DNA of 59,797 nucleotides from JACKAN01 sp964502735 (GTDB lineage: Bacteria; Bdellovibrionota; Bdellovibrionia; Bdellovibrionales; UBA1609): positions 1 through 59,797 of the forward strand of contig CAZCYD010000012.1 in the NCBI GenBank assembly GCA_964502735.1, given 5' to 3'. Each line of letters begins with the position of its first letter. Position 1 is the stretch's first letter. Below the pieces are notes generated by a model, which worked only from the letters and a program-made list of their open reading frames with translations, searched no databases and was not told the origin of the DNA. Below are positions 35,542 through 45,336 of the stretch, in pieces. The position numbers were made by a program, and so were the translations under genes.

Positions 35542-35728
35542 ATGGGCAGTCTTCAAAACTTTGTAAAAAAATGTAATAAAAATAAATTTGGCGTAGATCA
35601 CAAACTGTTAATAAAGTTTTGTTGGCGCGATTACTGGACTTAAGCCTGCAGTTTGTACATTAGATATTTGTGTATACATCACTGCTATTCAATTAGGTGC
35701 AGATGGAATTAAGATTTGTGTTTTTCTT

Positions 35729-35757
35729 GTCTATCTAAATAGTCTATCGAGATAGAC
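35729..35757. promoter_or_regulatory. Inverted repeat with extra half-site before the peptidase gene
   Basis: GTCTATC-GA-GATAGAC (35742-35757) is a perfect inverted repeat, and a further direct copy of GTCTATC lies at 35729-35735. It may be an operator for the gene that starts at 35828. Confidence 0.45.
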
Positions 35758-35827
35758 GTTAGGACACTTCTGGGAGGTTATACTAAAACTAGTCTGACTT
35801 TTTTTAAAAGTTATTTATACTAAAAGA

Positions 35828-36874
35828 GTGAATCCCTTATTTAGCCGAAAAACCCTAAAGGAATATACTTATCTTCAAAAAATACTCACTGACTTGGGAG
35901 AGTTGGCTCGTCACGAGGTTGTTGATGTTGTGAACTTTAAAGGTAAAAGCTTTCCTTTGCATGTTGTGGAATTAGGCTCAGAGAATCCAAAGGATCCCGT
36001 TATTGGTTTTTTCGGTGGAGTGCACGGCTTAGAAAAAATTGGCAGTGAAGTGATTTTAGCTTTTATGGAAAGCATAACTTCATTAATTAAGTGGGATGAG
36101 TCTTTTAAAAAAAGACTCAAACACTCACGCTTATTATTTATGCCCATTGTTAATCCTGTAGGTATATGGCAAAAAAGTCGTTCAAATGGCAATGGAGTGG
36201 ATTTGATGAGAAACGCTCCTGTTGAAAGTGGAGGGCGAAAAGCGATTTATAGTGGTCACAGAGTTTCCAATTTGCTGCCATGGTATAGAGGGGAAAAGGG
36301 CGACGAGATGGAGCTGGAGGCCAAAGCTTTGTGTCGAGTGGTTAGAGAGAAGCTGTTTCCCTCTAACTTGAGTTTGGCCATTGACGTTCACTCCGGTTTT
36401 GGGGCTCGGGATCGCTTTTGGTTTCCCTATGCGCGAGAAACCGAGATTTTTCCACATATTAGCGAAGTCATGGCTCTTGTTAACTTGTTTGATAAGACAC
36501 ATCCTCACCATTTTTATACCATTGAGCCCACAAGTTATCAGTACAGTATTGATGGGGACCTTTGGGATTATATGACCGATGAATTTTTTAAAGTTAATCC
36601 CATTACGAATTCAAAACTTTTTTTGCCTTGGACGTTGGAAATGGGATCCTGGATTTGGTTAAAGAAAAATCCCCTTCAAATCCTAAATAAAATGGGTTTG
36701 TACCATCCATTAATACCCCATAGGCATCAACGAATTTTGCGTCGACATTTCACGTTGTTCGATTTTTTACATCGTTCAGTCCTATTTCCCAAGCCTTGGA
36801 TTGATTTAGACAATAAAAGAAAGAGGCAATTTCTACAGATCGCAAAAGGAAGATGGTATGACAAAGCCTCGTAG
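35828..36874 (+). CDS. M14-family zinc carboxypeptidase-like protein
   Basis: A 348-aa protein with the HxxE zinc motif (GGVHGLEKIG), the carboxylate-binding Arg in NGNGVDLMRN, the third zinc ligand in IDVHSGFG and a catalytic-type Glu in LEMGSW. This is the M14 carboxypeptidase layout. There is no signal peptide, so it acts in the cytoplasm unless exported otherwise. Substrates may be murein peptides or amino-acid conjugates. It starts at GTG with a weak RBS. Its 3' end overlaps the next gene by 17 bp. Confidence 0.8.
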   Translation: MNPLFSRKTLKEYTYLQKILTDLGELARHEVVDVVNFKGKSFPLHVVELGSENPKDPVIGFFGGVHGLEKIGSEVILAFMESITSLIKWDESFKKRLKHSRLLFMPIVNPVGIWQKSRSNGNGVDLMRNAPVESGGRKAIYSGHRVSNLLPWYRGEKGDEMELEAKALCRVVREKLFPSNLSLAIDVHSGFGARDRFWFPYARETEIFPHISEVMALVNLFDKTHPHHFYTIEPTSYQYSIDGDLWDYMTDEFFKVNPITNSKLFLPWTLEMGSWIWLKKNPLQILNKMGLYHPLIPHRHQRILRRHFTLFDFLHRSVLFPKPWIDLDNKRKRQFLQIAKGRWYDKAS

Positions 36875-37616
36875 AACATGGCTTTTAATTCGAGGATTGG
36901 GTAGGGAGGTTGGCCATTGGAATGACTTTCCCGAGGTTCTAAAAGAAACCTTTCCGCAAGATGAAATATTAGCCATAGATTTGCCCGGTGCGGGCGAGTA
37001 CAGAAGAGTTAAACCTCCTCTTCAAATAGTTGATTACGTCGAATTTTTAAGAGGTGAATTGAAAATAAAAAAACCAAAGTACAATCTCAACTTAGTGACC
37101 ATCTCTTTGGGTGGAATGGTGGGGATGGAGTGGATGCGACTGTATCCAGAAGAAATCCAGAGCGGAATTTTGATAAATACAAGCTTTAAAAAAACAAGTG
37201 CTTTTTACAATCGATTACGTTGGCAGATTTACCCACTCTTTTTTGGCAAAGTTGCTGTGAGCAGAGGGGTGGAGCGAGAGAAAGCCCTTTTGCCTATATT
37301 GAGCAATAACAAGCTGGATCACGAGAGAATAGCTCAGGAGTGGGCGCAAATCAGTGAGGAAAGGCCTGTGAACCCTTTGTATGTATTGAGGCAATTGGCG
37401 GCTGCATCTCAGTACTCTATTGAAGAAAAAGTAAAGGTTCCGACTTTGCTTATGGTGGGCTTAGGTGATCGACTAGTTAGTCCCCAATGCTCGTTAGATA
37501 TCCATGACGCCTTTGGTTATCCTGTTGAGCGTCACCCGTGGGGGGGGCATGACTTGACCGTTGATGATGCGGAATGGGTGGCCCAAAAAATTAAATCTTG
37601 GCACAAGACATTATAA
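36858..37616 (+). CDS. Alpha/beta hydrolase
   Basis: A 252-aa alpha/beta-hydrolase fold protein. The nucleophile elbow is TISLGGM (Ser), the acid probably Asp in GLGDRLVSP and the His in WGGHDLTVDD. The oxyanion region RGLGREVGHW is near the N-terminus. It resembles small esterases of the BioH/RsbQ type. It overlaps the upstream peptidase gene, so the two are coexpressed. The substrate is unknown. Confidence 0.8.
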   Translation: MTKPRRTWLLIRGLGREVGHWNDFPEVLKETFPQDEILAIDLPGAGEYRRVKPPLQIVDYVEFLRGELKIKKPKYNLNLVTISLGGMVGMEWMRLYPEEIQSGILINTSFKKTSAFYNRLRWQIYPLFFGKVAVSRGVEREKALLPILSNNKLDHERIAQEWAQISEERPVNPLYVLRQLAAASQYSIEEKVKVPTLLMVGLGDRLVSPQCSLDIHDAFGYPVERHPWGGHDLTVDDAEWVAQKIKSWHKTL

Positions 37617-37691
37617 AAAGTTCAAAACCTATTTTCAGCTCCATTTTGGCACTTTTCTCTCCACAATATTGACTTTTCTACATACTATACT

Positions 37692-37720
37692 GGCAATTTA
37701 ATTGCCGCCACCTACTGGCG
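37692..37720 (+). promoter_or_regulatory. Adjacent small hairpins in the leader of the first barrel gene
   Basis: GGCAAT-TTA-ATTGCC (37692-37706) is followed at once by CGCCA-CCTAC-TGGCG (37706-37720), 14 bp before the GTG start. They may control translation or be operator sites. Confidence 0.35.
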
Positions 37721-37734
37721 TCAGGGATTAGAAT

Positions 37735-39183
37735 GTGAAGGTTTATTCTTTCTTATTAAGCTTTTTATCGACGTGGACTTCTTTATTGGCAGGGACTTTG
37801 GCTGGCTCAATCTGTTGGGGGCTTGAGGTTGAAAATATCTCAGCCTCTCAGAGTGGGAGTTCCATTGCCATTTTGACTTCGAAATTAACGCAAAAAACAC
37901 GACTTGATCGCTTCAAAGTTCATTTGGATCAAGATTATTTTTATTCAAACGGTGCAGAGTTATTAAATCGTGGAGCCAATCGCTACAAGTTGGGTTTAGA
38001 TTTAAAGATACAAAATCTACAAAAAACTCACATCTTGGACGTGAACTATATTTACAGTGGAATTGAAAAAGAACACTACGTGAATTTGAGGGAGTGGAAT
38101 TACAAAAGGCAGTTGTCTAATAACCAATTTCTTTCGGTAGGAAGAAAACTTCACGATTGGAGTCGGGCCGATCAGGTATGGCAATTAGGGGTTTGGCAGC
38201 CCCGTTTTATGTGGTCGCGCATTAGGCCTGAGCAAAATGGCCTAACAGGTTTGTTTTACAGTTGGGTAGGAGATAAACTTCAGATCGAAGCCTTTGCATC
38301 ACCCTTGTTTGTACCTGAGCTGGGCCCACGCTTTCGCTTTAGTAATGGAGGGTTTCAATCCGAAAATCCTTGGTTTAAAGCACCAGCAAAAAGGGCGACA
38401 GTAGAGGGCTTTTTTGAAGATAGAGATATTAGCTACGGTTTTAATATGCCACGACTTCAGGAGTTAGTGGCTCAGAACTCAGTGGCCATCCAGGGGAGAT
38501 GGGGCCAAGATGGATATTTTTGCCAAACGGGTTATGCTTACAAGCCTAGAAATGGAATTTTTAATAGCGTTGACTTGCTTTTAAGAATTGATTTGCCAGG
38601 CTCCCCTCCTGGAGTGGAAGTTCACCCTTATACAGAGTATCATCGTTTATTATCGGTGGAATGTGGGCATGAGGGTGAAAGCGGTCTTTATGGCTTTGTG
38701 TCGTTAACTCAAGACAATCCCCTACGGCAAGCGCGGGCTGAAAACTGGATTAGTAAAGGTTTACAAAAGACTTCATTGGCAACAGGGCTTGTCGGTTACA
38801 AGTTGGGTGCCCACAATATTTACTTGAGTTCAATGTCATTAACTGGAGGGGATGATTTAGACGTGGGAACTAAAGCCTCAGAACGCGAATCCTTTTTTGA
38901 ATCTTGGTACAATTATGTTCAAGCTTTTCGTTTGGGTTATTCGGGGAAACTTGATTGGCAACGGTCGATAGAAGTTCAGGCGGCTATGACCTGGGACTCT
39001 TTTCAACAAGGATGGAGTTGGACTTCAGGTTTTCATGTTAATTTCACTCAAGCTCTGGAGATTTTTTTTCGTTTTGATGGAATCGCTTTGGCCGAGTCTT
39101 CTCGTTCTGAGGGAAGTACTCAATTTCTAAATACTTTTAAAACGAATGATCAGGCGACAGCGGGGGTTTATTTTGTTTTTTAA
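37735..39183 (+). CDS. Outer-membrane beta-barrel protein, module 1
   Basis: A 482-aa protein with an N-terminal signal peptide (hydrophobic core within LLSFLSTWTSLLAGTLAG) and alternating amphipathic strands. It ends in aromatic VYFVF, the C-terminal Phe signature for BAM-dependent barrels. It is paralogous to the barrel at 41394-42854; both share SVGRKLHDWS/TLGRKLKNWS, QNGLTG/QQGLTG and EAFASPLF/KVFASPFF. The family is not recognised. It starts at GTG with AGGGA upstream. Its last 38 bp overlap the following lipoprotein gene, which indicates translational coupling. Confidence 0.8.
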   Translation: MKVYSFLLSFLSTWTSLLAGTLAGSICWGLEVENISASQSGSSIAILTSKLTQKTRLDRFKVHLDQDYFYSNGAELLNRGANRYKLGLDLKIQNLQKTHILDVNYIYSGIEKEHYVNLREWNYKRQLSNNQFLSVGRKLHDWSRADQVWQLGVWQPRFMWSRIRPEQNGLTGLFYSWVGDKLQIEAFASPLFVPELGPRFRFSNGGFQSENPWFKAPAKRATVEGFFEDRDISYGFNMPRLQELVAQNSVAIQGRWGQDGYFCQTGYAYKPRNGIFNSVDLLLRIDLPGSPPGVEVHPYTEYHRLLSVECGHEGESGLYGFVSLTQDNPLRQARAENWISKGLQKTSLATGLVGYKLGAHNIYLSSMSLTGGDDLDVGTKASERESFFESWYNYVQAFRLGYSGKLDWQRSIEVQAAMTWDSFQQGWSWTSGFHVNFTQALEIFFRFDGIALAESSRSEGSTQFLNTFKTNDQATAGVYFVF

Positions 39184-41434
39184 TTGGACAAAAAGCTTTA
39201 GTGTTCTTGTTGGAGTCCTGGCTGTATCCACTCTACTTTCGTGTGCTAGTGAAAGAAATTCTAATTCTGATAATAAAACTATTGATGTAGGATTGGGTCG
39301 AAAGGGAGAAATTAAAGGGCAGCTTTACTGCCTAGGGGAGTTTTCAGAACATTTTGTTCAGTATTTTTCTGGTGAATTGAGCCGTCAACAGTTAACGGCA
39401 TTCTGGTCATGCACAGCAAGAGCTGTTGAGGTTTTTCAAGAGTATGCAAAGCCGGATGCTAGAGGCATGTATCGAGCAGAGTACGTAAGAAACTTTTTGC
39501 AGGAGTATTTTTGGCAGGACCTGGATTTTAACGATGAGCTTCTCAGGGAGTTCATGCTTCTTAAGAAGATTCTGTTTGGTGGTGAAGAAACAAGTTTTAG
39601 TCGTCAGGACTTGATAAATATACAGAATTTTTTAGGACGAGATTTGAACTCTTTGACTACAAGTCTTCTCGATGAAATTCCCTTCCTGATTTCTGGAATT
39701 TTAACTGGAAAGCACCCTAATCTTACTGAAGACAGGTTGAATCGTTCGGTATTTAAGTTCAGAAAAGTTATGGCCGAGTTTGGTCGCGTTTTTTCTAGAA
39801 ATGGCTACGGGTATTCGTTTGATCGCATGTCAAAACTTTTTAAAGGAGTCAAGCCCTTGCTGTTGGATGCTAATCGAGGTGGGGTGTTTGCTCGTTTAGA
39901 GACTCTAGTTCCCATATTGCAAGAGACCAAAGTTTTACTTGTAGGCCCCGACAGAAGCCAGATTCTACCTACTGAATGGAGTGACTTTTTTGGTTTAATT
40001 GCCAACGCCTACGTTCTATGGGTCAGGTCTGAAAATTTTATTGCTGGTGAGGATATAACAAAAGGCTCTGCTCTGTCGCAGTTTTACACTTTGGTAGATG
40101 AAATTTTGTTTCATATTCACTCAGGAATCTCTCGTCGTTTAGATAAAGTCTACTCTCACAATGAGGCTGAACTTTGGCTAAGAGCCCTATCTGATGTTGC
40201 AGGAATACCTTTTGGCTTAGACTTGGATCTCTTGTTGGAGTACTGGCCATGGGTAGTAGATAAGATTTTAGTTCCAGGTGATACAGAAAAAAATTCTCAA
40301 GTTGGATTGACTCCAGCAAAGATTTCTTTTGCCCAAGAAAAATTTAGGGTCTGGAAAAAAACGCAGGAAAGAATTAATCTCACTCATGGAGAAGGTTTTA
40401 ATATCCACGATCCACATTTGGGTCTGTTACAAAAGATATTCCGCGAAACGGATTTAAATCTCAGCTTTGATAATGAGGGTCGAGTTGTGACTCCAAATAC
40501 TGGAACCTATTACGATAGGGGTTCTTTGAGTTTGCTGAATTTTGTTAGCATAGGAGTAGAGTTAATTATTCGCGCTTATGCAGAGGATATAGAGAGGAGG
40601 CTTATCACCTTGTCATTAGATATGGATGAGGCGAATTTTCTGGTTTCTGACCTACAGCGACTGCTAGTAAGGTTGAATCTTCTTAACCCTAAAGACCAAG
40701 GTTTTGTATCACGATTGTACAGAGATGCGAATTTATTTGTCCCTCATGCCAATGGGGACAAGTTTATAGACTTTAACGAGCTTGTTGTTTTTTTGCATTA
40801 TGTGATGTCCGGGTATAACAATCTTAACCTTATGAAGGGATCTAAAATTAAGGGAGTAAAAATCTATGATTGTGAATTTAAGGATTCTCAAGGAGCCTCG
40901 TTTTTTACTGAAGAGTGCGTTGGCCAAGTTTTTATCTCAAACCTCGAGTTGCTGACTGGTCATTTGCCTCAGCTGAGAGTTTATCTTCGGGGGCTTCACT
41001 CTAAGAACCCTGGGCAATTTTGGAGTTTTTTTAGCAGTCTTGCGAGGACAGTTCTTGAGCCTTTCTCGATCCCAGGACGGTTAACTGAGGGTGAATTGTT
41101 AAAATTCCATGTTCTTTTGCAGTATATTGAAACTTTTATATATAGATTTGATTCAGATAAAAGTGGAGAATTGAGTCCTCTTGAAGTTCATTTATTTTTG
41201 GATCGGTTTATGGAGCCGATTTCAAAGCTTCTGGGGCAAAATGGGGAAGGAGTTGATGATTTTGTTCGATCATTTTTTACCTACGCAGTTAAGTACCATA
41301 AATCTCCGCTTGACACGTCGGATCATGCTAGTAGTTTGAGATTCCATGTTTGGTCTAAAACACGTGACAGTTGGAACTTTCAGGCGAGCCGCTATGATCT
41401 ATCTTTTGTGCTTGCGATATTGGGATCTTTGTAG
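39146..41434 (+). CDS. Large EF-hand lipoprotein, module 1
   Basis: A 762-aa lipoprotein with hydrophobic segment LVGVLAVSTLLSC and lipobox Cys33. A canonical EF-hand loop DSDKSGELSPLE is at 669-680; a weaker one (NGDKFIDFNE) is near 534. Two Cys pairs are shared with the module 2 lipoprotein: one near the N-terminus (LYCLG, WSCTA) and one in the C-terminal half (YDCEF, EECVG). Otherwise it is mainly helical. The function is unknown; calcium-dependent surface binding is an inference. The ATG at 39146 lacks an RBS; a TTG at 39173 with GGGGG upstream is an alternative that keeps the signal peptide. Confidence 0.8.
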   Translation: MIRRQRGFILFFNWTKSFSVLVGVLAVSTLLSCASERNSNSDNKTIDVGLGRKGEIKGQLYCLGEFSEHFVQYFSGELSRQQLTAFWSCTARAVEVFQEYAKPDARGMYRAEYVRNFLQEYFWQDLDFNDELLREFMLLKKILFGGEETSFSRQDLINIQNFLGRDLNSLTTSLLDEIPFLISGILTGKHPNLTEDRLNRSVFKFRKVMAEFGRVFSRNGYGYSFDRMSKLFKGVKPLLLDANRGGVFARLETLVPILQETKVLLVGPDRSQILPTEWSDFFGLIANAYVLWVRSENFIAGEDITKGSALSQFYTLVDEILFHIHSGISRRLDKVYSHNEAELWLRALSDVAGIPFGLDLDLLLEYWPWVVDKILVPGDTEKNSQVGLTPAKISFAQEKFRVWKKTQERINLTHGEGFNIHDPHLGLLQKIFRETDLNLSFDNEGRVVTPNTGTYYDRGSLSLLNFVSIGVELIIRAYAEDIERRLITLSLDMDEANFLVSDLQRLLVRLNLLNPKDQGFVSRLYRDANLFVPHANGDKFIDFNELVVFLHYVMSGYNNLNLMKGSKIKGVKIYDCEFKDSQGASFFTEECVGQVFISNLELLTGHLPQLRVYLRGLHSKNPGQFWSFFSSLARTVLEPFSIPGRLTEGELLKFHVLLQYIETFIYRFDSDKSGELSPLEVHLFLDRFMEPISKLLGQNGEGVDDFVRSFFTYAVKYHKSPLDTSDHASSLRFHVWSKTRDSWNFQASRYDLSFVLAILGSL

Positions 41435-42854
41435 AGCGGGCTCTAAGGTCAAAAGAGGTTGCCGTACGATTTTTCTTTTTTTATTGGTGGGAGGAGGGAC
41501 TTCTTTCCACCCAGATAGCTCCTTAGCTCAAGAAACTTTATTTGAAAAAAATAAACCATACGAAAAAAGTAAATCCCATTTTAATTCTCAGTGGCTACAA
41601 CAGCAGTATATTACTCCCCGTGAGACTTCTAATCATAGTCAAAACTACAGCCAGTTGACCCTTGGTGGGCAACTCTCTGGTCGTGAGTCGACCTCTGAAT
41701 ACAACTTAGAGGGGCATGTTCAAAGTTTATTTGGCAATAGGCTCGAGACCTATTGGTATGTAAAAGAAGCTTATTACGGGTGGAAATGGCAGGATCAACA
41801 CACTTTGACCTTGGGGCGCAAACTGAAGAATTGGTCGAAGGTTGATCAAGAATGGGCAACAGGGCTTTGGGAGTCTTCTTACAGGGCTGATGGTTATCAG
41901 TTTTTACAGCAGGGACTGACGGGAGTTTCATATTCCTACGACAAACCTATGTTCAGAATTAAGGTCTTTGCCTCTCCATTTTTTACTCCCGATCAGGGCC
42001 CCTTGGTAAGTGTGCGAAATGGACAGCTTGTTTCCAACAATAGATGGTTTAACAATGACATCAATGAGGTTATGATTGGAGAGGTTCGATCACCCTTGGT
42101 CTACAAGTTGGAGACTCCAGATGTCTCGGAGGTGATTTTGCAAGAGAGTTTTGCTCTTGGTATATCTTGGGGGCAAGCAGATGAGGGATGGCAATTCAGT
42201 TTAAGTCATGCAGATAAGCCTATAAATCAACTTTATATAGGGGTTCGTCCACTACATTCTTTAAGTCCAAGCAATGTCAATAAGATAACAGAATTGTACG
42301 TTATACCACAGGTGCATAGGCACAGACTAAGTACGGCGGAATTGCATTACACGCAAACAGACCTAAATGTGTGGATGTCTTTAAATTGGGATCGCCCGTA
42401 TTTGGAGAATACACCTGAGAGTTGGATTACCCCTACGTTCGTTGAAGAAAGAATCGTGGCTACAGGACTGTCTTGGAAGTGGAATCGTCAGAAATTTACC
42501 TTAGGCTACATCAATCGTGAGAGTGGAGTTAGGGAGGCGGCTTCAAGCTTTATCGGCGGGGATTTGTCTCACTTGTCAGATCGGTATGTTTTTAGAGAGG
42601 CCAGTCTAATTCGTTTCAGTCGGAAAGACAGTTTTCGTGGATTTGGGACCGTAGAGTTTAGCTTGCAGTGGATTCGTTCGCTGGCGAATGAGGCGGATAT
42701 GTTGTCATTTAAGTGGGACTATAGTTATTTTAAAAATTGGTCATGGAGTATTGGAGGGGACATTATTGGCTCTCAACAAGTTGATTCTGATGACTTTTTT
42801 TCTAGAAATAGAAGTAACGATCGCCTCTATGGGGGGATAAGTTATGCTTTTTAG
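41394..42854 (+). CDS. Outer-membrane beta-barrel protein, module 2
   Basis: A 486-aa barrel, paralogous to the module 1 barrel, with hydrophobic signal core TIFLFLLVGGG and likely cleavage near SLAQ. It ends in YGGISYAF. It is rich in Trp/Tyr-containing strands. The start is uncertain: the first in-frame ATG is 41346, but that overlaps the preceding lipoprotein by 89 bp. The ATG at 41394 overlaps by 41 bp and gives a more usual leader. It overlaps the next gene by 11 bp. Confidence 0.78.
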   Translation: MIYLLCLRYWDLCRAGSKVKRGCRTIFLFLLVGGGTSFHPDSSLAQETLFEKNKPYEKSKSHFNSQWLQQQYITPRETSNHSQNYSQLTLGGQLSGRESTSEYNLEGHVQSLFGNRLETYWYVKEAYYGWKWQDQHTLTLGRKLKNWSKVDQEWATGLWESSYRADGYQFLQQGLTGVSYSYDKPMFRIKVFASPFFTPDQGPLVSVRNGQLVSNNRWFNNDINEVMIGEVRSPLVYKLETPDVSEVILQESFALGISWGQADEGWQFSLSHADKPINQLYIGVRPLHSLSPSNVNKITELYVIPQVHRHRLSTAELHYTQTDLNVWMSLNWDRPYLENTPESWITPTFVEERIVATGLSWKWNRQKFTLGYINRESGVREAASSFIGGDLSHLSDRYVFREASLIRFSRKDSFRGFGTVEFSLQWIRSLANEADMLSFKWDYSYFKNWSWSIGGDIIGSQQVDSDDFFSRNRSNDRLYGGISYAF

Positions 42855-45336
42855 GTCCCTTAATGTAACTAATTTTTTTGCCTCTGGTGAGCGAACAATA
42901 AAACAAATTGTATTTTTGGCGATGGGTTTTTTGGTTTTAATTTCATGCTCCTTAGACGTAGGTGAATCTCCAAGGCCACCCAGTCGAGCTGTAAGTCAGG
43001 AAATTGCTTGTATTAAGGGTCTGGGTGAAGAGCTTGAGAAGTATCTGAATTCAGAGCTATCAGAAAATGAAATTAGAGATTGGTCCAAATGTTTGAGTCT
43101 TGCTATTGCCAACTTTGAACTCTACACCAAGGGAGAACATTCGGAGTTTTACAGTGTCGAGGAGGTGACTCAGTCTATTCGCGACGTGGTTTTCCCGGAT
43201 AAACCGATCACTACAAATTTGATCTCTTCTTTAATGGAGCTTAAAAGTTTTTTTATTGGAGGATCTGGAACTCATGTAACAAGGTCAGAGTTAATAAAAA
43301 TAAGAGGGTTGATTGATTTGATTGGTGAAGAGGCTGTCAAAGTCAATCCTTACATCCGAGTGTTGACATCTAAAAAAACTGAAGTGCCTAGTGAAAGAGA
43401 TTTGGAGATAGCAACAGGGCAATTGTATCAAAGTCTACGAGAGATTTTAGAATACTCACCAGCAGGAAATAGGCGCTTGAGCTCAGAAAAAATTTATCGT
43501 GCTGCAGTTGAGATCGAGAAGCTAGAGTCTAAGATGGAAGATAAGGTCTCTCGATTTCTGCCTTTGTTAATTAGTCTATACAATACAGTATCGGCAGAGC
43601 CAGAGGACAATACAGTAATTGATAGGAACCGCGCGGATCTTTTTTTGTATGAGCTCACTTATTGGTACAGGCTCCGACTTGTTTATAATTATCAGATATC
43701 TCATCTGTCAATTTTGCAGGGAGAGGGTTTAGGATCAGTTAAGTATTTAGTTGATGCCATACTGTTGGGTCTAAAAAGGGTCGTAAACAGATATGATGAA
43801 TTGTATGAGGGTAATATTGGGTATACACAAGTAGAAAACCTAATAAATGGATTTGGAATGGCTGGGCTACTTCCGCAACCCTTTTCTTCCAAGTCACTAG
43901 TGGAACTTGTGCGCCCACTTATCGATAAAATCTGGGGAGATATTGGGGTGGATTTTCACCGGAGAGCTAACAATGGTATCGACAGGGAGGTTATAGCCAA
44001 AGTTGAGACGGAGTTTTACCGCTGGTATGAAGTTCAAAGCTACCTTGAAAGGTATTTTAAAGATGAGTTTGCTTCAATAAGTTTTGATAAAGTCAGCCTA
44101 AAATCAAAGAGTCAATGGAATCATTTTTTGGACAGGATTCCCATGACGGCTTCACACTTTCATGAGATGAAAATTATGTGGGAGAAAACCCCACTCGTTT
44201 ACCAATGGGGAAATCCTCGGTTAGTTTTAGCGAATACTCAGGAAAGAAAAAAAATAAACGATGGTAAAAACTTTTATGAGTTGTCTCTGCAAAATATGAT
44301 AGGTACTGTTGTGAGACTTGTGGCTAGAGGTTATGCCTGGGATTTTCAGCGAGCACAAAAGCTCTCGGGGTTAACTCAAGAAGAGTTGGATCGATTTGTT
44401 AATGATTTTAGACTTCTGTGGCTTGATCTCAACATTATGCCACCAGACTCATTGGACGTAGGAAAGAAGTTGTTTGTTGAAGGCAACTTATTCACTCTAT
44501 CGGGAAATGGTATTCAGGAGCCTGATGACAAGGACCCAGACAAACATCTGTTAACTTTTCAAGAGGGTGTAGAGTTGGTAGCTCTCCTTTATTCAAGTGC
44601 AACCATTAATAAAGAAGTTTATGAGAAATACGCTGATCTTTGCTTGATGGGACCGAAAGATGAGTTCAATAGAAAAATGATGGTCGAAACTTGTTTCATA
44701 CAGAATTTTACTAAATTTTATATCCCTCAGTTTTCCGGGGTGCCTGGTGTGTCTCACTTTCTAAGCTCTTTACACCCTTCATCGACTAGAGCTGATAAGG
44801 TGAAAGAGTGGGCAGATTTCGAAAGCTCCATTTCCAAACTTATTCGACATGATTGGGAGCCAAAAGGTTGGTACGGTTATATACATTTGGGTAAGGCGAC
44901 TGTGCTTTTACATTATTTAGAGTCAACCCTTCATAAGTTTGACAAGGATGAGAATGGTTATATAGACGAACGTGAAGGTTTGGAGGCTTATCCTCATTTT
45001 CGAGGTCTTCTTAAAATGATGGCTGAGGAGAGGTGTAAAAATCTGACTGAAGATCAACTCAAAACGGTTTATGCTTTTATTTTTAAGTACGCTAAAATTC
45101 CCACAGGAAGCATTGGTGACGTGTGGGATGAAATCTGGACGACAGAGGCTGAAAAGATTGATCATTTGCAGATGCTTAAAATTTTTAGGCAAATACTTTC
45201 AGGCAGTCATCACGACAATAATGAAGAGTGCGTAAAACCGTCTGAAGATGACGAGCTAGGAAGAATAATGGAAAAGGCCGAAGACAAGTCTTCAAAAGTA
45301 GAGTCGGCCATTCGCCGACAGATCAACAAGTTTTAG
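42844..45336 (+). CDS. Large EF-hand lipoprotein, module 2
   Basis: An 830-aa lipoprotein with lipobox Cys35 in LVLISC. It is paralogous to the module 1 lipoprotein across its length: IACIKG and WSKCLS match the first Cys pair, and DLCLMG and VETCFI match the second. A canonical EF-hand loop DKDENGYIDERE is at 700-711; an upstream segment (DDKDPDKHLLTFQE) may be a degenerate one. It is largely helical. It is the fourth gene of an overlapping four-gene operon. Its 3' end overlaps the convergent gene by 14 bp. Confidence 0.82.
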   Translation: MLFRSLNVTNFFASGERTIKQIVFLAMGFLVLISCSLDVGESPRPPSRAVSQEIACIKGLGEELEKYLNSELSENEIRDWSKCLSLAIANFELYTKGEHSEFYSVEEVTQSIRDVVFPDKPITTNLISSLMELKSFFIGGSGTHVTRSELIKIRGLIDLIGEEAVKVNPYIRVLTSKKTEVPSERDLEIATGQLYQSLREILEYSPAGNRRLSSEKIYRAAVEIEKLESKMEDKVSRFLPLLISLYNTVSAEPEDNTVIDRNRADLFLYELTYWYRLRLVYNYQISHLSILQGEGLGSVKYLVDAILLGLKRVVNRYDELYEGNIGYTQVENLINGFGMAGLLPQPFSSKSLVELVRPLIDKIWGDIGVDFHRRANNGIDREVIAKVETEFYRWYEVQSYLERYFKDEFASISFDKVSLKSKSQWNHFLDRIPMTASHFHEMKIMWEKTPLVYQWGNPRLVLANTQERKKINDGKNFYELSLQNMIGTVVRLVARGYAWDFQRAQKLSGLTQEELDRFVNDFRLLWLDLNIMPPDSLDVGKKLFVEGNLFTLSGNGIQEPDDKDPDKHLLTFQEGVELVALLYSSATINKEVYEKYADLCLMGPKDEFNRKMMVETCFIQNFTKFYIPQFSGVPGVSHFLSSLHPSSTRADKVKEWADFESSISKLIRHDWEPKGWYGYIHLGKATVLLHYLESTLHKFDKDENGYIDEREGLEAYPHFRGLLKMMAEERCKNLTEDQLKTVYAFIFKYAKIPTGSIGDVWDEIWTTEAEKIDHLQMLKIFRQILSGSHHDNNEECVKPSEDDELGRIMEKAEDKSSKVESAIRRQINKF

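Larger units (their letters stand above)
35441..35827. other. 387-bp divergent intergenic region (acs / M14 peptidase)
   Basis: No gene is seen. It carries a 16-bp tandem repeat near acs and an inverted repeat nearer the peptidase gene, listed separately, and is otherwise A/T-rich. Confidence 0.7.
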
